Positions 1 to 17,229 are shown, counted from the stretch's first letter. The stretch: DNA of 64,000 bases from Paracyclopina nana (GCA_019096065.1 JAGUCH010000002.1:4972501-5036500); one strand, 5' to 3'. Program-made: numbers and translations. The notes: a model not told the origin generated them from the letters alone.

Positions 1-2934
<2,934 letters not shown>

Positions 2935-3620
2935 AAATCATTCCCTTCAAAGTTATACCTTGACGGATATTTTGATACTTGTGTCGTCCCTCTTTTGCCG
3001 CAAACTGCTCTTATCTAGCTGACTACGACTTCCTTAGCATACTCAACGTGTGTCCTTAACCAATGGTGCCAAGCTTGTATTCAACGATGCTTTCGAAAGG
3101 AAATTTGTGTCTCAAATTAATTTTTGCCCAGCAAAACTATTGTTGCACATATAGCAAGACAATCGTTTCGAGTATTTAAAGTAACCTCCTTCCAAACCGA
3201 CAACAAAGTACTCAGCCCTTGTTAATGTATAGACTTTCAAAAATAAATGCATATTAATTATTTAGACAATCATCTTAAATATGTGGCTATGCTAGCTTAG
3301 AGGTGAATGACAAAATTATTTTCAAAAGAAAAAGTTCTTGCCAACACTTGTCATTTTCATTTTCTACGCACTCGATACCGCACTTCAAGACTTGAAAAAA
3401 TACTTTTCAATTTTTGACAGCTTACAGTTGCGAGAGCCAACCAAGGGTCAATTATATCAGCCGAACGATCCTTCCAGGTAAAACCATTTTTACACCGTGC
3501 AGTGGCATGAGCAGGTAAGCAAAGGACAGGTATAGATTTTGAACTGCATTGCTTGAGCTGTTGCTGCTCTTCTACGAACGCAAACAAAACATTCGAGAAT
3601 ATGCTCTGAATCTCAAAATT
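2935..3620. other. Intergenic: PKN 3' UTR and lachesin 5' flank
   Basis: No coding sequence recognised. A poly(A) signal AATAAA occurs at about 3242 and fits the PKN 3' end about 310 nt after the stop. The remainder should hold the lachesin promoter and 5' UTR. Confidence 0.5.
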
Positions 3621-4805
3621 ATGAGCCTGTTTTACACATGTGTGGCCTTTCTGGCCTTCAATCTTTGTGAGTGTCAAGATCGCAGGCCGACTATATCTTT
3701 CATCACCCAGCCTGAAATCGTTACCGATATTGGTGGCACAGTGGAAATGAAATGCTCAGTCCAGTATGCTCAAGAATTCCCCGTAGTCTGGATGAAACTC
3801 GATCAAGTGGACAGGAACAACGACCTACCAATAACATCAGGTAAGGCAAGTTCTGCTGGATTCGCTATTTACTTATACTTACTGCTTTCAGGAACAACTC
3901 TCATCTTAACCGATCCTCGGTTCAACATTGACTTTGAGTCTTCCACTTCCACCTACACATTTCGAATTGAGGATATTCAAGAGACAGATGGGGCCATCTA
4001 TCAGTGCCAAGTGATCATTGGTCTCAGTGACAAAGAGGTGGCTGATGTTCCTCTGATTGTCCGTCGGCCTCCAATTATCTCGGACAACTCTTCAAGATCT
4101 GTGGTAGTTACCGAGGGAGAACGAGTGGAGCTCAAGTGCTATGCCAGTGGTTACCCTCCTCCAGAAATTTACTGGAGAAGGCAAGACAACGCAGTGTTAC
4201 CCACTAACACTTCCATTTTCAAGGTAGCTTGTTTATGATTTAGCTAGAACTGCAATCATAAGAGCATATTCTCTTAGGGAAATGTCATGACCTTTGAATC
4301 AGTGAAAAAGGAGCACAGAGGTACATACTACTGCGTCGCCACCAATGTGGTGGGCCAAGGAGCGAGAAGAAACGTTGACGTAGAAGTGGAGTTCTCACCA
4401 GTCATCAATGTGCCCAGGAAAAGGCTGGGGCAAGCCTTGCAGTTTGACATGGATCTTGAGTGCCATATTGAAGCCTACCCTCCGCCAGCCATCAAATGGT
4501 ACCGAGACAACATACTGCTGAACAACAACCAGCATTACATGATTTCCCACTTTGCTTTTGACGATGAATACGTCAATACGATCCTCAGAGTGATCACAAT
4601 CGAGAAGAAACAGTATGCCAACTATTCCTGCAAGGCCATCAACATATTGGGTGAGGCTGAGGGCAACGTAGTCCTTTTTGAGACGGTTGTGCCCATTTGC
4701 CCTCCTGCTTGTGATGGCTACAATTACAGCTCGGATTCTGGCAACCTTGTGCCCGCCTCTTTCATAGTAATTTGTGCATTAATATTAGCTTCAAAGCTCC
4801 AATAA
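3621..4805 (+). CDS. Lac: Lachesin, GPI-anchored three-Ig-domain cell-adhesion protein
   Basis: Cell-surface protein of the immunoglobulin superfamily, required in Drosophila at septate junctions and for tracheal morphogenesis. Three exons (3621-3840, 3892-4223, 4278-4805) give 359 residues. The start is the ATG that opens a hydrophobic signal peptide (MSLFYTCVAFLAFNLCECQ). Three Ig domains follow, each with the Cys pair and the D-x-G-x-Y-x-C hallmark: DGAIYQCQ, HRGTYYCVA, and YANYSCKA in the third. The linker RRPPIISDNS and the stretch RLGQALQ followed by DMDLECHIEAYPPP are near-identical to insect lachesin. The C-terminus has CPPAC, then a hydrophobic tail consistent with GPI attachment. 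The stop codon lies inside an AATAAA motif. It is unlikely to be another IgLON-type paralogue given the length and the shared motifs. Confidence 0.93.
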
Positions 4806-4806
4806 A
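4801..4806 (+). terminator. Poly(A) signal AATAAA overlapping the lachesin stop codon
   Basis: AATAAA at 4801-4806 contains the TAA stop (4803-4805). If used, the 3' UTR would be only a few tens of bases long. Confidence 0.45.
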
Positions 4807-4923
4807 AGTGGCATTGTAAACATGTAATTTCCTCGGGACTTTTAAAAGTTGTGACTAACAAGAATATCTTAAAATATCTAGATAGATTCAGGATAAACAA
4901 TTTAAACATGATAAACAAATTTG

Positions 4924-5517
4924 GGGTGTACTGGTAAAAGGCACTTTTTGGGAAAGGCACCTACATAAATTGGCACTAATATAAAAGGCACCATACAATA
5001 TAAGCACTTAAATAAAAGGCGCTATGTAATATTATTGGCACCCCTTGAATAAGGCACCCATCTGAAAATTATTTGATCGCTTTGGATAAAAAAAATCAGT
5101 GTTCGCAACTTTGGACAACTTTTGAAAGTGCAAGTATGAAACCTCATTTTTGCACATTCATTGCAGCTAAAAATAGCTTGCCATATACTTTTTTGCATCC
5201 GTTTTCATTTTGACATTTTGCCAAAATGAAACGATTAAAGCAAACTGATGCTCAAGAAACAGAAAATGCCCCTTTTTTGGGCTAAAAATCATGTGATATT
5301 GGTCACTTACCTTGACATCGAGTGAACACCTCAGCAAGCTATTTGCCCTCCTCCTAAAATACCATGTCACCACCTTGCGGAAATTTGAGTCTCTAATAAA
5401 GCTCATTTGTCTTGCTTGCTATTAGTTGTTGCAGTGCCTTTTATTAATGGTGCCTTTTATTGCAGTGCCAATTTATAAAGGTGCCTTTCCCAAAAAGTGC
5501 CTTTTACCAGCAGAGCC
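4924..5517. mobile_element. Non-autonomous TIR transposon, 594 bp, Mutator-like target size
   Basis: The two ends are inverted copies over roughly 75-80 bp. Each starts with a GGG..CT.CTGGTAAAAGG motif and then carries several spaced AAAGGCAC/TGGCAC motifs. The 8-bp sequence CAAATTTG flanks it directly on both sides (4916-4923 and 5518-5525). A second insertion with the same end design lies at 49793-50836. The interior has no recognisable transposase; the 79-codon minus-strand frame at 5167-5406 resembles nothing I know. The 8-10 bp target duplication is characteristic of Mutator-like elements, but the family assignment is inference. Confidence 0.75.
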
Positions 5518-5550
5518 CAAATTTGTCTTTTGATAAACCAACTCAGCTCT

Positions 5551-6020
5551 AGCGACCACTTTTGCGACCACAATTTTTCAGACCATTTCAAAACGACCAC
5601 TTCTACGACCACTTACCCTAAAACGGCCGAAAGTCGTATCAAATTTTTTTTTATCTCCTAAAAAGTTTTTTGTGCAATGTTTGGCGTACAAAATTAGTCA
5701 CTTCTGATATTATGATTTCTATTTTCACGTCCCACCTCTAAGCAAAAAGTAGCCTGATTCACCAGAAGCTATATTTGTTCATTTTTAAGTCAAGCTTTAG
5801 CTTTATATTTCTTTTAAGATTAAGCTTAAGTATTTCTGGCTAAGATTGTTTCCAAAAGGAAAAATGTGCATGTCAAATTGGAATTTTTGCTTTATTTCGG
5901 CTAAATGTGCCAATTTTTAGATAGTTTTAGTCATTTTTAAAAACGACCACTTTACCGACCACCATTTTTTTCCGACCAAACCAAGTCAAAAAGGACCACT
6001 TTGTTCGTTTCCGACCACCG
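5551..6020. repeat. Two clusters of a degenerate CGACCAC motif
   Basis: Clusters at about 5551-5640 and 5938-6020 each contain several copies of a CGACCAC(T) motif spaced by 5-20 nt, all in the same orientation. The sequence between them (about 300 bp) is AT-rich and unremarkable. It resembles the motif arrays at transposon ends nearby but is not inverted. Function unknown. Confidence 0.5.
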
Positions 6021-6300
6021 ATGATAACTCTGAGAGTGATTCTGATTCAATTATAAGCTTTTAAAGCGGTTGTCAGTTGGTTCGATTCCACACATGTAAA
6101 AACAAGGACAGTTTTCTGTATTGGCGGTAATCTAAACTTTTAGGCTACTTTTGTGGATGATCTGAACGAGACTGGCCCGACTGGGTCTCTGCTCAGATCG
6201 AGCTCAATCTCAGCAATCGCGACTTCCATATCCGCTTTGAAAATCGAGGAGAGAAGGTTAAACTGTATTCCAACTCGGCGCAAATCGAAACTTGATAAAA

Positions 6301-8492
<2,192 letters not shown>

Positions 8493-9535
8493 ATTAAACT
8501 CAATTGCAATTTAAGAAAGTTTATGTAAGAAACTTAATTAAGAATAATAAAAGAATTTGTGAACTTGAAAGCATCCTTGTCAGGTTTTGTCTATTCCTTG
8601 TTATCGCTACTTTTCGTCTCTTCTTATGCTAAGATCGCTACAAGTGTTCTTTGCTAGGGCTATTGAGTAACTTTAAACTAGCATTTTTTCATTGCTTTAG
8701 AGATCCTCAGTTCTAATGAGGATTTTTCATCCAGAATCAGCTCCATATGCTGCTAGGAGGTGACATAAGGCACAATTCTTAATGGTTTCAAGGTGTCATG
8801 GAAACTTTGATATTGCCTTTTCTGATTGAACGCAGGGTGGATTTTCACGAGACAGAGCTGCATCATAAGGCGTGTCAAGCGTGACGTCAAAATGCTGGAG
8901 CTGTTCTGCTGTTACGATCAATAGACTAGCTATGTATTGAAACTCGTGGTCATGAGTATAGTTACAGGAGAGCCTGGCAACCTATGACAGCAAGAAGAGC
9001 AAGCTGGTTTCTTTAAAGTCTTTATAGCCCTTGCTGCCAATTCTGGCGGAGCTGAGGCGAGAATTGGTTACTTTTTTGAGAATAATCTCAGCCTTCTGCT
9101 TGGCAAAAATCCTCTTCAGATTTGGAGTATGGCAGTATACTTGATATGTTAGACGGATCACTCTACGCACGGAGAAGTGTTAAGAGATTTGGAGCATATA
9201 TTTTGAGCCCTCATAGCTCAAATACATATGCAATAATGTCACTGAAAATGGCAATCATTTCCGCCAGATGGCCTAATGTCAATTTTTTTAACGCCAGCTG
9301 GCGCTTTTGTTTATAATCATTTCAAGCATCCGTCAGCAGCAGTCAAGCAAAGAAAAATCTCGCGAAATCACCTTGGTCACAACGTGCTCAAACAACAAGT
9401 CATTTCTGACGGGAATTTCGATTCGTCTCTAAGTCAACTATCCGGAGACGTCTCGACCAACGTGGACACTCTTGCACTTACTGCTGTCGGCTCTGCCTTG
9501 CCTTATTTTGTGGGTGTGGTCCGACGAATACAAAA
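8493..9535. other. Intergenic between vasa and the TLDc gene
   Basis: AATAAA-like signals about 50 nt after the vasa stop (around 8545) mark its probable 3' end. I see no gene, clear repeat or structured RNA in the rest. Confidence 0.5.
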
Positions 9536-11027
9536 ATGCCTTTCGGCTCGCTTTTGCAGTGTTTCAAGAAAACGGCTGGTGATGTGGCGGAGCAGTATGG
9601 TGGAGCAGCTGCCAGAGATTTTGTTGAAGATGGCATTGAGAAGCTCCATGTGGATGAAAATCAGGCCGGAGCTTCTGGAGGCTTGGATGTGGACCAATTG
9701 CTTCAAACGTTTACGGGACGCCAGCAGGGTGGTCTGACCAATCTGTTCACCACTCTGGCTGGATCATTGGGAGGTCTGGAGAACACTGCCAGTGAAAAGG
9801 GCATGGACCCCAACCTCATCCGGAGTGTCATGGGCATGCTTGGTAAGTGGCTCATCTTGTCGACACTTTCAAAGAAACTGCAATTCTTTGTTTGCAGAGG
9901 GAGGCTCTGGAGGCTCTGGCGGATTTGATCTTGGAGCGTTGATAAATGTGGCCCAAAGCTTGACCAAGGGTGGAGGATCATCTGGTGGTGGAATCCAAGG
10001 TTTTTTGAGTCTCATTGAGGGCGGATCTGGGGGAAGCAGCAAGATCTTTGATATCCTCATTGGCCTTGCGAAGTCCTTCTTTTCCATGCAAATGGGCAAG
10101 AACAAGTCACTCCAAGATTGGGGCAAAGCTGGAGCTGACAAGAACGATGACAACACTGGCAAATGGGCGGACAGCTTGGTGGGTGACCTCGTTTTTCCTG
10201 ACAAGAAGCCCAAAGACATAGTTAGAGATGATGAAGATCCCAAGGGAAAGGATACCGATCCGGAAGATGTGAAAGGCTGGTTCGACGGCCATCCTGAAAT
10301 TGGAAAGATGCAGAAAGATATCTTTGACGATATCTTTGACACCACTGATGACGATGATGACGATAGGAAGGCTGCCGATGAAGCACCTTTAATCCCTGCT
10401 CCAATAGGGTTCAAACCAGATTGCTCGATCTTGGACAATGCCTCCATTTTGTTCCTGAATAGCAAGATTTTGCTTGAGCTGCGCAAATCTTGGAGGTTCC
10501 TGTATTCAACCAAGACCAACGAGAGAGATTATGTGGAGCTTTCCAAATCGATTCAATATGAGGGTCCAACCCTCATAATCGTGAAAACGACCAACGAGAC
10601 AATCCTGGGTGCATTCGCATCAACTTCATGGGCAGACTCAGAGGATGGTTGGATTGGAAATGGAGACTCATTCGTTTTCACTCTCAATCCCAAAATGGCG
10701 GTGTTCTACTCCACAGGCAAAAATGAAAACTTCATGTACCTTGACCAAGGCAAGCATGGCATTGGCCTCGGTGGAAAGGTTGGCCATTTTGGACTTGGAA
10801 TTGCCTCTGATTTGGAGACCTTGTCTTACAATGAAGAAATTGACACATTTGATTTGCCCCCTTTGCCTGGTGGAACTACCTTTGAAATTGACCACATTGA
10901 GGTGTGGGGTCTTGGTCCACAGCCTCGAGCTGAGGATGAGAGGGCCAAAGTTCATGTTCGCAAACCTGATCTTGATATTGAGGGGGGCAACGTTGACATG
11001 GATGACCTCATGGGTCAGATTTGTTGA
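9536..11027 (+). CDS. TLDc-domain protein with a Gly-rich N-terminal half
   Basis: Two exons (9536-9842, 9898-11027) give 478 residues. The C-terminal 170 or so residues form a TLDc domain: GAFASTSWADSEDGWIGNGD, then FTLNPKMAVFYSTG, NENFMYLDQG, GIGLGG and the terminal FEIDHIEVWGLG. This is the consensus found in OXR1, NCOA7, TBC1D24 and related proteins, which act in oxidative-stress protection and as V-ATPase interactors. The N-terminal half is different from those proteins. It has QYGGAAARDFVEDGIEKL, several Gly/Ser runs (GGSGGSGG, GGGSSGGG) and an acidic Asp run before the TLDc domain. No signal peptide or membrane segment is visible. I do not recognise this architecture; the role is unknown beyond the domain. 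Confidence 0.85.
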
Positions 11028-11398
11028 GATCACACGACGGAAACTCAATCCATCCATTATTACTACGCACACAAAGCTGCTTAAGAAGAGGCCTCTATGT
11101 AAATGTTTTATTCAAAGATATTACTATTATTATCGGTTGTTGGTTATATGTATACTGCTTCACGTGCGCGTTTCCTAATTGAGCACACACAAAATTTGCG
11201 AGCTAATCCCTATTTTCAACTAAAAAATACCTTCAAAGCTTTAGAATAGAATTCAGAATCTCAGGTAGCTGTGTGGTGCTTCTTTGGTGATATCATTCTG
11301 TGCTTTTTCTGAAAACTATGTGTAGCTACTCCCCCAACTCCAGTTTAACCAAATAAACTAACGCACAAGATTACTCCAAAAGTCATCATTCGATTTGA
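11028..11398. other. Convergent 3' ends of the TLDc and galactosyltransferase genes
   Basis: Contains the 3' UTR of the TLDc gene, with AATAAA at about 11352, and the end of the minus-strand glycosyltransferase gene. No other feature seen. Confidence 0.5.
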
Positions 11399-12699
11399 TT
11401 AGTCAAACCGAAAAATTTGTTTTATCATCTCCACAAAAGATGTCATGGACATAATGAGATCAAAATAAAATGTATCACAGTTGAGCTCCTCCTTGCTTTT
11501 CACCCACATTTCTCTCATTTCAGAGATGTCCAATCCATGGACCAGGGCACTCTTCTTGTAATAGCAAACATAGTCAGGCGCAACTGAGGGCTTTTTGGGC
11601 CGAAAAAGGTCGTTATTTGTCATTTTCAGGCCCATTTGAGTAGTTGCGCATAGCCCAGTGAGCATAACATCCTCCAAGTTCATAAATGGCGTCCGAAGCA
11701 TGCACTCATAAAGCATTGGCACGATGCTCATGGACACAACATACCCACTTCCACTCACGTGTAATGGGAAGATATTGAGTGGGTAAAACTTGGTGGGCAA
11801 GTACAATTTGTGCCCCATATCTCTGATTGGCACGGTAGCCATTACTTTTCCCATCACCTGAAATGCTCCATATTCAAATCTTGTGCAAAATACATACTGT
11901 AAATGGAAAAGTTACCAAGTAATCTATGGATTCAGAAAGCGTGGAAAAGCTCAAGCTGGCTTCAATTCCATTCAATTTTTCACCCACAATGCTTTGTTTG
12001 AAAAATGGCAGCAAAGATTTCGTTGTGGCAGAATGTAGCAGCGAGTGTTCCAAGGAAGTCCAAAGGAGGGAGGGATTGACAAACGTATCATCATCAGTCT
12101 TGAACAGAAATTTGGCAGTCAGGCATTCATTGGAACTTATCCATTTGAGCAGAAACGTAGTCTTTAAAGTTAGATTGACAAATGAATCGACAAAGTCTTC
12201 TTGCACCAAGTCATCATACTTTGTGGCTTCACTGAATACATCTTTTTCGAGGGCTTTTGGGGACTGGCCAAGCATAAAAATCACACTGACTCCAGGATAC
12301 GATTTGATCTCACGAGCCCAGGTGTTTCTTATGATTCTTCTTCTCTCATAGTTTCCAGGATGCGAATGGACAGCCACTAAAAGTCTCTTTTTCTCAACTG
12401 ATTTGCATATTGGATGACTAGGTTCCAAAATCAGAGTATTTACATCTGGCTTCAAGTATTCTGACAACTGAGAAAAAGTAATAATTAGCAAAGGGATTTT
12501 AAGTAATTATGCACTCACTTACATTTCTAGATTTAAGCCACATGAAGTCGACTCCATGAAAATCCTTGCTGAAATTTGACGAATACAGGAGCAAGTAAAT
12601 GAAAAGACTGACCACTGTGAGCACCACCAAAAATTGGAACAATCTGCCTGACAAGGACCTTTTGCGCATTCGAAAGCCAAAACGGTTTCGCTTGAGCAT
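11399..12699 (-). CDS. Beta-1,3-galactosyltransferase family (GT31), type II Golgi enzyme
   Basis: Transfers galactose or N-acetylglucosamine in beta-1,3 linkage to glycoconjugates in the Golgi lumen. Three exons on the minus strand (12523-12699, 11916-12467, 11399-11857) give 395 residues. The short basic N-terminus (MLKRNRFGFRMRKRS) followed by one hydrophobic segment at about residues 20-38 is a type II anchor. GT31 motifs are in order: ERRRIIRNTW at 100-109, KTDDDTF with the metal-binding DDD at 184-186, SGSGYVVS at about 278-285, and EDVMLTG at 305. The start was chosen as the ATG giving the cytoplasmic tail plus anchor. Substrate specificity cannot be told from sequence. Confidence 0.88.
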
Positions 12700-13681
12700 T
12701 ATTGCGATTCACTTGGTATTGCTCGCAGCATACCCACCAACTATTAATTTGCAGCATACATCTAAGAGAGGACTGTCATATAGCAGCAGCGTCTGCGAGG
12801 GTGTCCTAAAGTGGGACAGCTGTGCCTTTGTTGCTAGAAAGTAAGTTGGAAAGCAATGTTCATGCACGTTTTCCCAACCGGTACGCGCATGCTCAAATGG
12901 ATGCGTTGGTGCTCATTCCCAATTTTGAGCTATGCTGCTTTCTATCTAGGGCCAAGAATTGTTAATAGAAATATATTATGTAAAACTGTAGTCTGAATCA
13001 GTGGACACTTCAGCTAAATCTGCTGCTAGAAAAGTTCTCTTTTACTTCCCCTGAATTAGGGTAAAAAGTCATTCTAGAGTGAACAAGTTATTTGCTTATT
13101 CACAAAGTAGAAAAATATCCCTTAACACAAAAGCAACGCAACGCACACTTACAAATACCGCACACAGCAACAAAATGCAAATGCATTTGAAAAAATTTAA
13201 CAGGCAATTATTCTTATACTCTCATACATATAATCAAAACAAATTGTTTACACGTAGCGCTTTACACCAGAGACTAATATAGATTTTTTTGTAAGTCTCC
13301 GCAGGCGCTCTGTATAAATATGCAGTCTGACCGTTCAAAATTGGACGGTGCGGGAATCAAAAGTTTGTGTTATGATATGAAAATGGGTATCGTTGGAAAG
13401 CTTGAACCTTTTGACAACTTTTTTGTTTTCTGACGAAATTAAGAATATTAATAAGAATTACGCGTGACAGCAAAAATAAAAGATGCATCAGTTTTTTTCG
13501 TGACAATTTTCTGGGTTGCCTTGAAAAAATTTAGTTTTCTCGGTTTTTTCCCGTTTAAATTGATTTTTTCTATTTTTCCAAAAAAGATGGGAAAAGACTA
13601 AAGCTTTCCAACGATATCATTTAAAAGTCCTGTATTTCTTGAATATGTGACACAAAGCTTAGATTTTGAATGGATAGACTG
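12700..13681. other. Gene-free AT-rich sequence
   Basis: 5' flank of the galactosyltransferase gene, then AT-rich sequence with a CTCTGTATAAATAT motif at about 13307 that recurs at about 15958. No gene recognised. Confidence 0.4.
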
Positions 13682-15894
13682 TAGATGCGTTAGATTATTT
13701 AGATGGCTTAGATGATCATCTCTGTCACCTATATTTGTTCCGTTTTCAGATGACTTTAGGCAATCTTCATCTATACTTGGACTGTTTCTTGCCTGTGCTC
13801 AAGTGCGGTATAAATATAGATGATTCTTAGAAAAGCCATCTATAATTGGACCAAATATAGATGATTTTAGACTTCAACAATGCTCAAGCTTATGAAATAT
13901 TGCTCCTTGTAATACGTACATGTATGGCTCTTTTTAAATCTGTGCTTAGGGAAAATTGTAGTAGGAGAGATACACTACTGTGACTTATTAGGTCACTACT
14001 CGGATCTAGGCTACGTCTGACGGAGACGGGCCTGCAAGGCTCAGCAGAGGTCTTTGGGTCGCGACCAACACGTGGTACCGCGGTCTTTATTTCCTTTACT
14101 GACGAGTGACGATAGTCACGATACTACACTACTAAAACTATCAATAATTAGGGCGCGGGCGAGGCGTGCGCGCGTGGCGCAGGAGGTCGACCCGTAGGCC
14201 GACACGCTCCCTGCTACAAAATAATCAAAACAGGTGTAAAAACTTTTCATTTCATCGTAAGGAAATCCAAGAACTACTTATCAAAAAACTAAAATAATAG
14301 CTATAATTTTGTAGGGCCAAAATATCTTGAAAATTTTTGAGACAGAACACAGTGGGGACATCCCGTTGCAAAAAGTGGCGTTCGGAAATCTCGCGAAATG
14401 GCAGCATCTTTCAAACTCACTGAAAACACGGTAGTTAAAAATTGGAAATTTCGAGGCCGAAAGTAATAGGATCATGATTGTGGCATTAAAATTAAATTTT
14501 GGTTACATTACATACTACGATAACTGTTTATGGAAATTTGCGATTCGCTCAATTTTTTCCGCGAAAGGGGGACCCTGAAGTTAAGCTTTTTTAAATCATT
14601 TTCAAATATTAATTTGCTCGTTAGTCCTCAAAATTCCTCAACAATTTTTGCATAAAACATTCAGTTGAATACCTGAAATCATTATGACAAAGTTTTATTT
14701 GCGCATTTTGGCGCCATTTTGAGATATCACAGTTTTCACTGAGCCCATTTTGCCGACTTCAGCAGCCCTTTTTGAATATTCAAAACAATAACAAACTCAT
14801 TAATAGCAGACAAAACCGTTTTTAAAGCACTTTTCAATGGAAAATCATCAATTAGAGTCAATTTTTTTTAAAAACTAGGCCTTTAATGTACGTATGAAAG
14901 GCCTAGGGCATTAAGTACTAGAATATATCACTATCCCGCCAAACGCCACTTTTCGCAATGAGATGACCCCACTGTGCAGAAGTTCAATATTTCACTTGAT
15001 TTTTCCCAAGAAAGCATATTAAAAGTTTTTTTTTGGCTCACTTCTCATGCTTCATTTATCAAGATCAGTAATCATTTGGAAAAGTACAATTTATTTGGGA
15101 GATTTTTATGAAACTCTTAATGTTAGTTTCTTTTATTTAGGCATTTACATATGTAGTCTGGTCAATTGGCAGGTGGAATATAATTAAAAAATATTTTGGG
15201 TCCAGCTTAACATAAGCTTTAAAGTGGCTCAGCATAGGTAATTGCAATCATCTAAATTAGTCTAAATATAGATGACAGCAAAAATCATCTATATTAATAC
15301 ATCTTGTAAGTGCAGGAGATTGGTGGTACAAATATCGATGATGATCGGCTAAAATCATCTATAAGGAACGATGGCGTCTGTTACGTAGTACAGTCAGCGC
15401 ACCCTAGCGTGAAAAGCCGTGTAGTATGTTCACTACAGAGGCAGCTAAATAGCAATACGAAATTTGCCAAAAAATTGGCCTTGCCATATGATTTCTCAAA
15501 AATTCGATAAATAATATTTGATCCCTATTACATTTCATGCTACTTAGTTAAAAAAAGTCAGGCCAATCAGCAGAAAAAAAGCGGGAAAGTGCTAAAATTC
15601 TTCAATTGCAATGTAATTTGAAATTTTCCGCCTTTTTTTAGACCAATCAGAGCAGAGTTAAATAATGTTGGCTTTTATGGCGCTACCAGATAAAAACTTT
15701 TTTCATCAGGTAATTAGTGATTTGGGCTGTTTTATCAAAATACTGGCAACTTATAGCGGCTTTGGAGTGCGTAACCTTAAAATATATTTTTCACACTTTT
15801 CCGTCAAAGCGTCATGCGTAAACAGCTGTACTACCTTACAAATATAGATGACAAAGATGATCATCTAAGTCATCTAGATCATCTAACGAATCTA
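13682..15894. mobile_element. Candidate TIR element with TAGATGA-rich ends, about 2.2 kb
   Basis: The segment at 13682-13735 is the near-exact reverse complement of 15840-15894 (about 55 bp; runs such as GCTTAGATGATCATCT match). The ends contain repeated TAGATGA/TCATCTA motifs, which also recur inside near 13850, 15250 and 15350. A further end-like copy lies at about 15956-16030. No transposase is visible, and a solo LTR sits inside. I could not define a target duplication. Confidence 0.5.
13957..14218. mobile_element. Solo LTR, 262 bp, with 4-bp target duplication
   Basis: A GC-rich block that stands out from AT-rich surroundings begins TGTAGTAGG and ends CTGCTACA, giving the TGTAG/CTACA short inverted ends typical of LTRs. 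AAAT precedes it (13953-13956) and follows it (14219-14222). A single LTR without internal sequence is the usual product of recombination between two LTRs. The 4-bp duplication is compatible with Ty3/gypsy, but the family is inferred only. Confidence 0.65.
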
Positions 15895-15918
15895 TTTTTA
15901 TACAGACCCCTTTGCAAT

Positions 15919-16541
15919 AAACCATGTTTGCCTCAAAATTTCGTTCCGATCGGAGCCGCTCTGTATAAATATAGATGCGTTACATGATTTAGATGGCTTA
16001 GATACCGTTTTCAGATGATTTTATACAATCCTAATCATGTCTTCAAGCTACATTAAAAATCAAGCAACTTTGTGTTTGATAGCCAACTGTAGAGCCCTAC
16101 ATTTTGATGAGGGTATCTCATTCTCAACAACAGTTGAACTTTTTTGGAAAAAAACTGGCTGGAGGATAACACAAATTTTATTTTAGTATCAAGAAACGTG
16201 AGTAAGCATGAATATATTAATGTGTGAATCCTGATAGCTCAATGGTAGAATGTGTGACAGAATCTGTGTTTGTCTTTTGTGTCTTTTTAAGTATACGACA
16301 TTTAGTTTGTAAATACTAAATACCAAGCAAACACAAAGTGAATACTTGTAAAAAAAAGGCAGTGAAATAATTCTCAAAACATTAATGAAAAAGGAAAGAA
16401 TAGCTATAGCCTGGTTCCAACAATGAAAATTAGCTTATAGTTAAAAATCAGAGCAGGAGATTTTGATGAGAGTGTCTCGCTCTCAACAACAGGTGAAGCT
16501 ACAGCTCCGATCGGAACGAAATTTTGAGGCGTTCATGGTTT
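15919..16541. repeat. Inverted repeat with about 37-nt arms (possible MITE)
   Basis: Arms at 15919-15956 and 16504-16541 are inverted copies with a 27-nt perfect core containing TTCGTTCCGATCGGAGC. Between the arms, two diverged direct copies of an ATTTTGATGAG..TCTC..TCTCAACAACAG sequence lie near 16100 and 16465. Confidence 0.5.
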
Positions 16542-17229
16542 CTCGGTACAATGACCAAATACCAAATAAAAAATAGCATAATATAATAAACGGTGGAATA
16601 AAAATGGGCAGATGTCGTGCTACCGTGGGCCGGCCGGCTACCTTTAGGCTGTTTTTTTAATTGAGTCTTGGGAACAATCTACTCATCAAAATCTAGATAT
16701 TAACAAGCAGGCTACTCTTTTTGATAAGAAATCATTCTGATTCAAATCGGATAGCTCAGTGCTGAGCTTTCATATCATTGTTTCAATTTCAGCCTGGTCC
16801 AAGTTTGCGCACTTTTTTAATGAGTCATTTGTATGCAAATATCTTAGCTTTTTATGTTTAGGACTGCAAGGCAGGCCTCCGAAATCAAAAGCTAACGGTG
16901 TCATTGGACTCCTGTTTCTAATATCTTTGGCAGTGCCCGTTGAGAGCGCTACATTTGTTAGTCCCGTAGCTTTCTAGTTTCGATCCCATTTTCTGAGCTT
17001 TCGTTCAAATAAAGGTCGGTACAAGGAAGGAAAAATAATGTCTCTAAAAAGCGAATTAAGACTTTATTTTTTTTAATTGATGCTTTCTTGTAAAGTTTAA
17101 AAATTAACCCAGTTCTTTTTTTCCTGACCAGACCTAACAAGACAAATGATTAGATATTCGCTTCGTTCATTAGTTATTAATCTCGTTATTTATAATACTT
17201 AAAAATGCATTCCTTCAGCCGACATGCAG
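16542..17229. other. Gene-free AT-rich sequence
   Basis: No gene or clear repeat. A weak tRNA A-box-like string (GATAGCTCAGTGCTGAGC) at about 16750 has no matching cloverleaf. Confidence 0.35.

Noticed and set aside
6058-6092. tRNA B-box-like GGTTCGATTCC
   Set aside because: No upstream A box or cloverleaf at the right distance.
9869-10519. 216-codon minus-strand frame
   Set aside because: Antisense shadow of the TLDc gene exon; Ser/Pro-rich, no start context or domain.
13079-13282. 67-codon plus-strand frame in the gene-free region
   Set aside because: AT-rich chance frame without homology or flanking splice sites.
16225-16300. tRNA-like A box (GATAGCTCAATGGTAGAA)
   Set aside because: No anticodon arm, T arm or acceptor pairing follows; judged chance or a remote relic.
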